The notes beneath the pieces are model-generated. The model was not told where the DNA came from. It saw only the letters and a list, made by a program, of their open reading frames with translations, and searched no databases. A stretch of 17,813 bases of DNA from NCBI GenBank assembly GCA_003219355.1, contig QHOQ01000071.1, forward strand, positions 1-17,813. The letters are read 5' to 3'. Positions 14,601 through 17,813 of the stretch are shown here, in pieces. The DNA is from Verrucomicrobiota bacterium. Lineage in GTDB: Bacteria; Verrucomicrobiota; Verrucomicrobiia; Chthoniobacterales; UBA10450. A program made the position numbers and the translations under genes. Positions within the stretch are counted from its first letter, which is position 1; every line of letters starts with the position of its first letter.

Positions 14601-15058
14601 TTGGATCGAGCTTGTCCCTCTACAGCGTCATCGGATTGTTTCTTCTGCTCGGTATAGTTAAGAAGAACGGAATTCTGGTAGTCGATTTCGCGCTGAAACG
14701 AATCGACGAAGGCTTGGGTCTGCGAGAAGCCATTCACGAAGCTAGTCTCGAGCGGTTTCGCCCGATTATGATGACTACTTTTGCTGCTCTCATGGGCGCA
14801 GTGCCTCTCGCGCTCGGGTTCGGCCATGATGCGTCCGCGCGACGGCCACTTGGTCTCGTCATCGTCGGCGGCCTCATTTTCTCACAAATGGTGACACTGT
14901 TTGTAACACCGGTGATTTATCTATGGCTGGAATGGTTCCAGGAACATGTTCTCGATAAAGTGCCGTTCCTGCGCAGCGCGCATATGCATCACGAAGGTGA
15001 ACCCCAGCCAGGCGGCGACGGTGAGGTGCGCGAGCCGATGCCTGCAGGCGCGGCATGA
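11663..15058 (+). CDS. RND-family multidrug efflux permease (MdtB/MdtC/AcrB-like, HAE1)
   Basis: A 1131-residue inner-membrane proton-driven exporter, expected to have 12 helices and two large periplasmic loops and to work as a trimer. Seen: GPFIRRPVMTVLLTLSVIVAG (first helix start), AVDYPVIQVTCSYPGANPTTM, the TM4 proton-relay pair Asp453-Asp454 in GFLVDDAIVFLENVVRR, and the TM10 relay Lys1001 in GIVKKNGILVVDFA. FRPIMMTTFAALMGAVPLAL lies near the end. The key residues of an active pump are therefore present. It is longer than the usual 1030-1060 because of a charged ~45-residue N-terminal extension, a Gly/Thr-rich insertion at about 829-854, and a His/Gly/Pro-rich tail. The start ATG 11663 lacks a good Shine-Dalgarno, so a shorter start is possible. 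Resemblance is greatest to MdtB/MdtC. The substrate is unknown. No TolC-type gene is nearby. Confidence 0.96.
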   Translation: MAGEDKRHDGAGEQEPAKDRQHPAKPIARGAVLRKPPESKLVQVTGSGLSGPFIRRPVMTVLLTLSVIVAGFATYGKLAVNDLPAVDYPVIQVTCSYPGANPTTMANNIATPLEKQFLQIPGLDIITSASTQGNTSFTLQFVLSKSIVDAATDVQAAIQRATGKLPLDLPSPPTFTKTNPNDQAIYLLGLLSDTLTDGDLYKYASTAVAQRIAILPGVSQVNIYGVQGAVRIKADPAGLASRGLTMDDLASAIRAGTVYSGAGQFDGAHRTFVLLPNGQIDQAEGYRNLIVARNRDGSPVYLRDVAEVRQSVQDERISRTFWMRGFNPPGSVVVLAVSRQAGANAVEVANSVKALFPEIRASLPGSISLVPVFDRSQSIVDSVHDVQFTLMIAFILVVIVIYIFLGRATDTLIPAVALPLSLLLTVAVMYMLDYSINNLTLMALTLAIGFLVDDAIVFLENVVRRAEHGESILKAAFNSAGEISVTIMSMTLSLAAVFIPLVFLPGLLGRIFREFSVTIIVAILASGLVSLTLTPLMCARILGERRAGHKRAWMERHTADFIKRVIAAYGRVLDKFLDRAWLTVPILLVCILGLWFFFTHLPFTLLPPGDSGFIRGVFIAQEGSSPAQMHAYQQQVNQKLKDDPNIGQFFTLAGFAARTASSQGLIFGFLKPRSERLPIEQCIPQLQKSISSIPGITAILQPNPVLQINVGATSQTQGQYAYTLNGIVPDEVYAAADQLMAKLKGFKGFASVRSDYYNNTPNLTVDIDRERAATYGVSTSAVQSLLRTAYSQNYVYLIKQPEDQYQVILEVKDNERATPADLNNLYVRSNTGGTFSGTGAGGGNITTTTGTASNLVPLRAVTSTKQIVGPQAVNHFNHFTSVTINFNLLPDVAIGDATKFIEDSFAQVHQQIPSVQASFQGEALVFRQLFRSLPLLLLSAIFVMYVILGILYESYVHPITVLFPAIVPAVVGGLFTLWIFGSSLSLYSVIGLFLLLGIVKKNGILVVDFALKRIDEGLGLREAIHEASLERFRPIMMTTFAALMGAVPLALGFGHDASARRPLGLVIVGGLIFSQMVTLFVTPVIYLWLEWFQEHVLDKVPFLRSAHMHHEGEPQPGGDGEVREPMPAGAA

Positions 15059-15079
15059 TCTAGGTACTGTTTGGTCGAA

Positions 15080-16093
15080 ATGCGCGCGATGGTCCTTGAG
15101 AAAGCGCGGCAACCGCTCGTGCTGCGCGATGTGCCGAAGCCGAAGCCCAAGGCCGGGCAACTACTCGTTCGTGTGAGCGCGTGCGCGGTTTGCCGGACCG
15201 ATCTTCATATCGTCGATGGCGAATTGCCAAATCCGAAACTGCCGCTGATCCTGGGGCACCAAATTGTCGGCCGTGTCGAGAAGATTGGCGAAGGCCCCAC
15301 TCCGGAATCCGCGGACCGCACTTCGGAATTCAAAATCGGTGATCGCATCGGAATTCCGTGGGTCGGCTGGACCGACGGCGATTGTGTTTATTGTCGATCC
15401 AACCGCGAAAATCTTTGTGACCGGGCGCGCTTTACCGGCTATACCATTGACGGTGGTTACGGCGAGTTCGTTGTCATCGACGCGCGATTTTGTTTTCGTT
15501 TACCCGAGCAATACAATGATGTCGACCTTGCGCCGTTGCTCTGCGCTGGAATGCTTGGTTATCGTTCGTATCGAAAGACGGGTGACGCGCGCCGTCTCGG
15601 CATTTATGGTTTTGGCAATGCCGCGCGTTTGATCGCGCAGGTTGCGCTTTATCAGGGCCGAGAAGTCTTTGCGTTTACGCGACCCAGCGATAAGGCTGGA
15701 CAGGAAGCCGCGAAAAAATTGGGCGCGAAGTGGGCTGGCGGTTCCGACGACATGCCGCCAGAAAAACTCGATGGGGCAATTATTTTTGCGCCGGTTGGTC
15801 AGCTTGTTCCAGTAGCGCTGCGCTCCCTCGCAAAGGGCGGGATTGTGGTTTGCGGCGGGATTCACATGAGCGATATTCCTTCATTTCCGTATGCCGATCT
15901 TTGGGAGGAACGCACGATTTGCTCGGTTGCGAACTTGACCCGTCGTGACGGTGAGGAATTTCTCGAAATTGCGCCGCGCGTTCCGGTGCGAACGGAGACT
16001 GAAATCTTTCCGCTTGAAGAAGCCAACACTGCCTTGAATCGATTTCGCTCTGGCCAGCTCAATGGCACCGCAGTGCTGATGCCACCAAGGTAA
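15080..16093 (+). CDS. zinc-dependent alcohol dehydrogenase (MDR superfamily)
   Basis: A 337-residue medium-chain dehydrogenase/reductase, oxidising alcohols or reducing aldehydes with NAD(P). The catalytic-zinc ligands are visible: Cys in CAVCRTDLH, and His in GHQIVGRVEKIG followed by a Glu-rich stretch. The Rossmann motif is GIYGFGNAARLIAQVAL. The DRARFTGYTIDGGYGEF segment is typical of one branch of bacterial zinc ADHs. The structural zinc site normally reads C-G-x-C-x-x-C-x7-C; here it is D-G-D-C-V-Y-C-(7)-C, so the first ligand is Asp99 in place of Cys. The start is ATG 15080 (MRAMVLEKARQPL), the usual family start; ATG 15089 and TTG 15071 are alternatives. It begins 21 nt after the permease stop on the same strand, so it may be co-transcribed with the pump. 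Substrate unknown. Confidence 0.94.
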   Translation: MRAMVLEKARQPLVLRDVPKPKPKAGQLLVRVSACAVCRTDLHIVDGELPNPKLPLILGHQIVGRVEKIGEGPTPESADRTSEFKIGDRIGIPWVGWTDGDCVYCRSNRENLCDRARFTGYTIDGGYGEFVVIDARFCFRLPEQYNDVDLAPLLCAGMLGYRSYRKTGDARRLGIYGFGNAARLIAQVALYQGREVFAFTRPSDKAGQEAAKKLGAKWAGGSDDMPPEKLDGAIIFAPVGQLVPVALRSLAKGGIVVCGGIHMSDIPSFPYADLWEERTICSVANLTRRDGEEFLEIAPRVPVRTETEIFPLEEANTALNRFRSGQLNGTAVLMPPR

Positions 16094-16161
16094 TCTGCGA
16101 TCCACGGCCACCTCCTGGTGTGGCGAGACTCTCTCTAGCCGATGAACATGGGGTTAGTGTG

Positions 16162-17331
16162 TTACCTCACCGCGCGCCGCGCCTCGCGCGTGCGGACCAC
16201 CTTTACAAAATCGCCGGGTGCGCGTTTCTCATCATCTGGGGTTGCGCCGGCAGCATTGGCGAGCGCTTCTTCGTTCGCTGAGAGAAACGGTTTGAACCGG
16301 TTTTTGTCGATCGCTTTCATGAAAGCCTCGTGCGCGGAGACAATGCCCTTTTCGAGCAATGCCCAGATGGTGTCGTCCATAAATTGCATCCCCTGGGCCC
16401 TTCCCGAAACGATCACATCCTGGAGCTTTTGCGTCGCTCCTTCACGAATGATGGCAGCGACAGCAGCATTGGCCATCAGAATTTCGTTTACTGCGATTCG
16501 GCCAGGTCGGTCAGATCTTTTTAAAAGCAGTTGCGCAACAACGCCGCGAAGTGAGTTCGCAAGCATGGCGCGTGCTTGTGGTTGCCGTTCGGCTGGGAAG
16601 ACGTCAACCATACGATCAACCGTCTTGCGAGCGTTGTTCGTGTGCAGCGTGCCGAACACGAGAAGGCCAGTCTCAGCCGCAGTGAGCGCGAGGGAGACCG
16701 TTTCGAGATCGCGCATTTCCCCCACCAGCACAATATCGGTGTCCTCGCGCAGTGCCGCCTTGAGCCCAGCGGCAAACGTACTCGAATTCCCAGGCACTTC
16801 CCGCTGCGTGATCGTGCTTTGCTTATTGTCGTGCACGAATTCGATCGGTTCTTCGATTGTCACGACGTGCTTGGAAAAGTTTTGATTAATGTAGTCGACG
16901 ACTGCAGCTTGCGTCGTCGTTTTTCCGGAACCGGTTGGGCCGGTAACAAGCACAAGGCCACCGCGGAGGTGGGCAAATTCTTTTACAACCACCGGAATCC
17001 CCAACTCCTCAAGCGTAGCAATCTTGGTCGGAATCAGACGAAAAGCCGCGCCGTAACCATTCGACTGCTTGAAATAATTACAGCGGAATCGAGACGCCTC
17101 ATCCATCTCGTAAGCGAAATCGAAATCCCCACGTTGCTCAAAAATTTCCCAGTTGTGAGATCCGCAAACTTCGCTCAGCATCTGCACGGCTTCCTCGCGT
17201 TTCACCGCTTCCGCGCGGATGGGCATGATATCGCCATGCATGCGCATTTTCGGCGGTTCTCCTTCGCCGACGTGCAGATCGGACCCGCCGTGCTTGACAA
17301 TTACACTTAGAAATTGATCGAGATAGGCCAT
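16162..17331 (-). CDS. pilT: PilT-type type IV pilus retraction ATPase (paralogue 1)
   Basis: A 389-residue hexameric ATPase that pulls back type IV pili; cytoplasmic, at the pilus base. The N-terminal PAS-like domain has GGSDLHVGEGEPPKMRMHG; the linker includes GYGAAFRLIP. Walker A is GPTGSGKT (131-138), the Asp box TIEEPIEFVH (about 162-171), Walker B DIVLVGEMRD (202-211) and the His box GTLHTNN (230-236). AVAAIIREG stands in place of the PilT-type AIRNLIRE region. QGMQFMDDTIWALLEKGIVS matches the family C-terminus. An extra ~45-residue tail rich in Ala, Asp, Lys and Arg follows. The start is ATG 17331 (MAYLDQFL); a TTG at 17343 would add four residues. It lies 37 nt behind a second PilT gene. 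Resembles PilT/PilU; the split between these roles is not resolved by sequence alone. Confidence 0.94.
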   Translation of the reverse strand: MAYLDQFLSVIVKHGGSDLHVGEGEPPKMRMHGDIMPIRAEAVKREEAVQMLSEVCGSHNWEIFEQRGDFDFAYEMDEASRFRCNYFKQSNGYGAAFRLIPTKIATLEELGIPVVVKEFAHLRGGLVLVTGPTGSGKTTTQAAVVDYINQNFSKHVVTIEEPIEFVHDNKQSTITQREVPGNSSTFAAGLKAALREDTDIVLVGEMRDLETVSLALTAAETGLLVFGTLHTNNARKTVDRMVDVFPAERQPQARAMLANSLRGVVAQLLLKRSDRPGRIAVNEILMANAAVAAIIREGATQKLQDVIVSGRAQGMQFMDDTIWALLEKGIVSAHEAFMKAIDKNRFKPFLSANEEALANAAGATPDDEKRAPGDFVKVVRTREARRAVR

Positions 17332-17368
17332 GGAAGAAGGCAAAAAGTAAGAAGTGAAAGGTCGGACT

Positions 17369-17813
17369 TCACATTTTAAGATGCTGGCGCATTATCTGTT
17401 TCTGGTCGGCGCGCGCGTAGGCTTCTTCGCTGCTGATCAGGCCGCGGTCATAAAGATCGATCAGCGTATCATCCATCAAACGCATGCCTTGCTTTTTACC
17501 GGTCTGAATAATGCCGGGCAACATGTACGTTTTTGCTTCGCGAATCACGTTGGCAACAGCCGGCGTATTCGTGAGAATTTCCAGCGCCAGCACGCGGCCG
17601 GTGCCATCGGCCTTCGGAATCAGCTGGTGACTAATGATTCCGCGCAATGATTCGCTCACCATCACCCGGATTTGCTCCTGTTGGTCGGACGGAAACACAT
17701 CGAGTAATCGATCCAAGGTGCGCGAAGCATTGCTCGTGTGTAGTGTTGCCAAAACAAGATGCCCTGTTTCGGACGCGGTGATGGCAAGTGAAATCGTCTC
17801 CAAGTCGCGCATT
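17369..17813 (-). CDS. pilT: PilT-type ATPase (paralogue 2), N-terminal part outside window
   Basis: The C-terminal ~148 codons of a second PilT-like protein on the minus strand; the rest lies beyond the right edge. The visible part begins just at the Walker B end (MRDLETISLA), then the His box ATLHTSN, LDVFPSDQQEQIRVMVSESLRGIISHQLIPK, AVANVIREAKTYMLPGIIQ and QGMRLMDDTLIDLYDRGLIS, ending AYARADQKQIMRQHLKM with no long tail. It is clearly related to the neighbouring paralogue along the whole overlap but diverged, so this is an old duplication or two functional types (PilT and PilU), not a recent tandem copy. The gene probably leads an operon with the 389-residue paralogue. Confidence 0.94.
   Translation of the reverse strand, partial: MRDLETISLAITASETGHLVLATLHTSNASRTLDRLLDVFPSDQQEQIRVMVSESLRGIISHQLIPKADGTGRVLALEILTNTPAVANVIREAKTYMLPGIIQTGKKQGMRLMDDTLIDLYDRGLISSEEAYARADQKQIMRQHLKM

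Noticed and set aside
16107..16124. Hairpin GCCAC/GTGGC between the convergent dehydrogenase and pilT genes
   Set aside because: Five-bp stem with an 8-nt loop and no T-tract on either side; too weak to call.
16576..17310. 244-codon plus-strand frame antisense to pilT, and a 247-codon one at 16142-16885
   Set aside because: Both lie opposite well-conserved PilT motifs and show no domain of their own.
1..17813. Mobile element, prophage, CRISPR array or toxin-antitoxin pair
   Set aside because: No transposase, integrase, terminal repeats, regularly spaced repeats or small paired genes were found; gene content is chromosomal housekeeping plus efflux and pilus genes.

Overview
The window looks like a chromosomal segment of a Gram-negative bacterium of moderate-to-high GC. 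A two-part RND efflux pump, twitching-type pilus ATPases and an ArnT-like inner-membrane glycosyltransferase all imply an outer membrane. My best guess, from the general flavour of the proteins and the nusA-infB-rbfA-DHH-truB-ribF order, is a soil Verrucomicrobiota lineage. That is inference only, because no rRNA or other decisive marker is present. Most starts have weak Shine-Dalgarno sequences; truB is a clear exception. I see no IS element, CRISPR array, rRNA or tRNA.

Region 1 (1-1516, + strand): a tight three-gene module with a 5'-truncated DUF6249-like secreted/membrane protein, an ECF-type sigma factor, and a small two-helix membrane protein that may be its membrane partner. Region 2 (1575-8188, - strand): a compact translation/transcription operon read as nusA, infB, rbfA, a DHH phosphoesterase (NrnA-like), truB and ribF. 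Its last four genes overlap or lie almost head to tail. The usual leading gene rimP is not next to nusA. Instead the nusA leader holds a terminator-like hairpin with a T5 tract, below a plausible promoter. This suggests attenuation of the operon, possibly by NusA itself.

Region 3 (8189-9828): a 236-base divergent intergenic region, then an ArnT/PMT-like glycosyltransferase on the + strand. Region 4 (9829-16093, + strand): a MarR-family regulator with a palindromic candidate operator just before its start, an overlapping RND periplasmic adaptor gene, a large RND permease, and close behind it a zinc-type alcohol dehydrogenase. No outer-membrane channel (TolC-like) gene is in the window. Region 5 (16162-17813, - strand): two tandem PilT-type retraction ATPase genes, the upstream one cut by the window edge.

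Nothing here is an obviously undescribed multi-gene system. The points most worth checking are the nusA leader attenuator, the MarR operator with its pump, the substituted structural zinc cysteine in the dehydrogenase, and the low-complexity insertions in both pump subunits.
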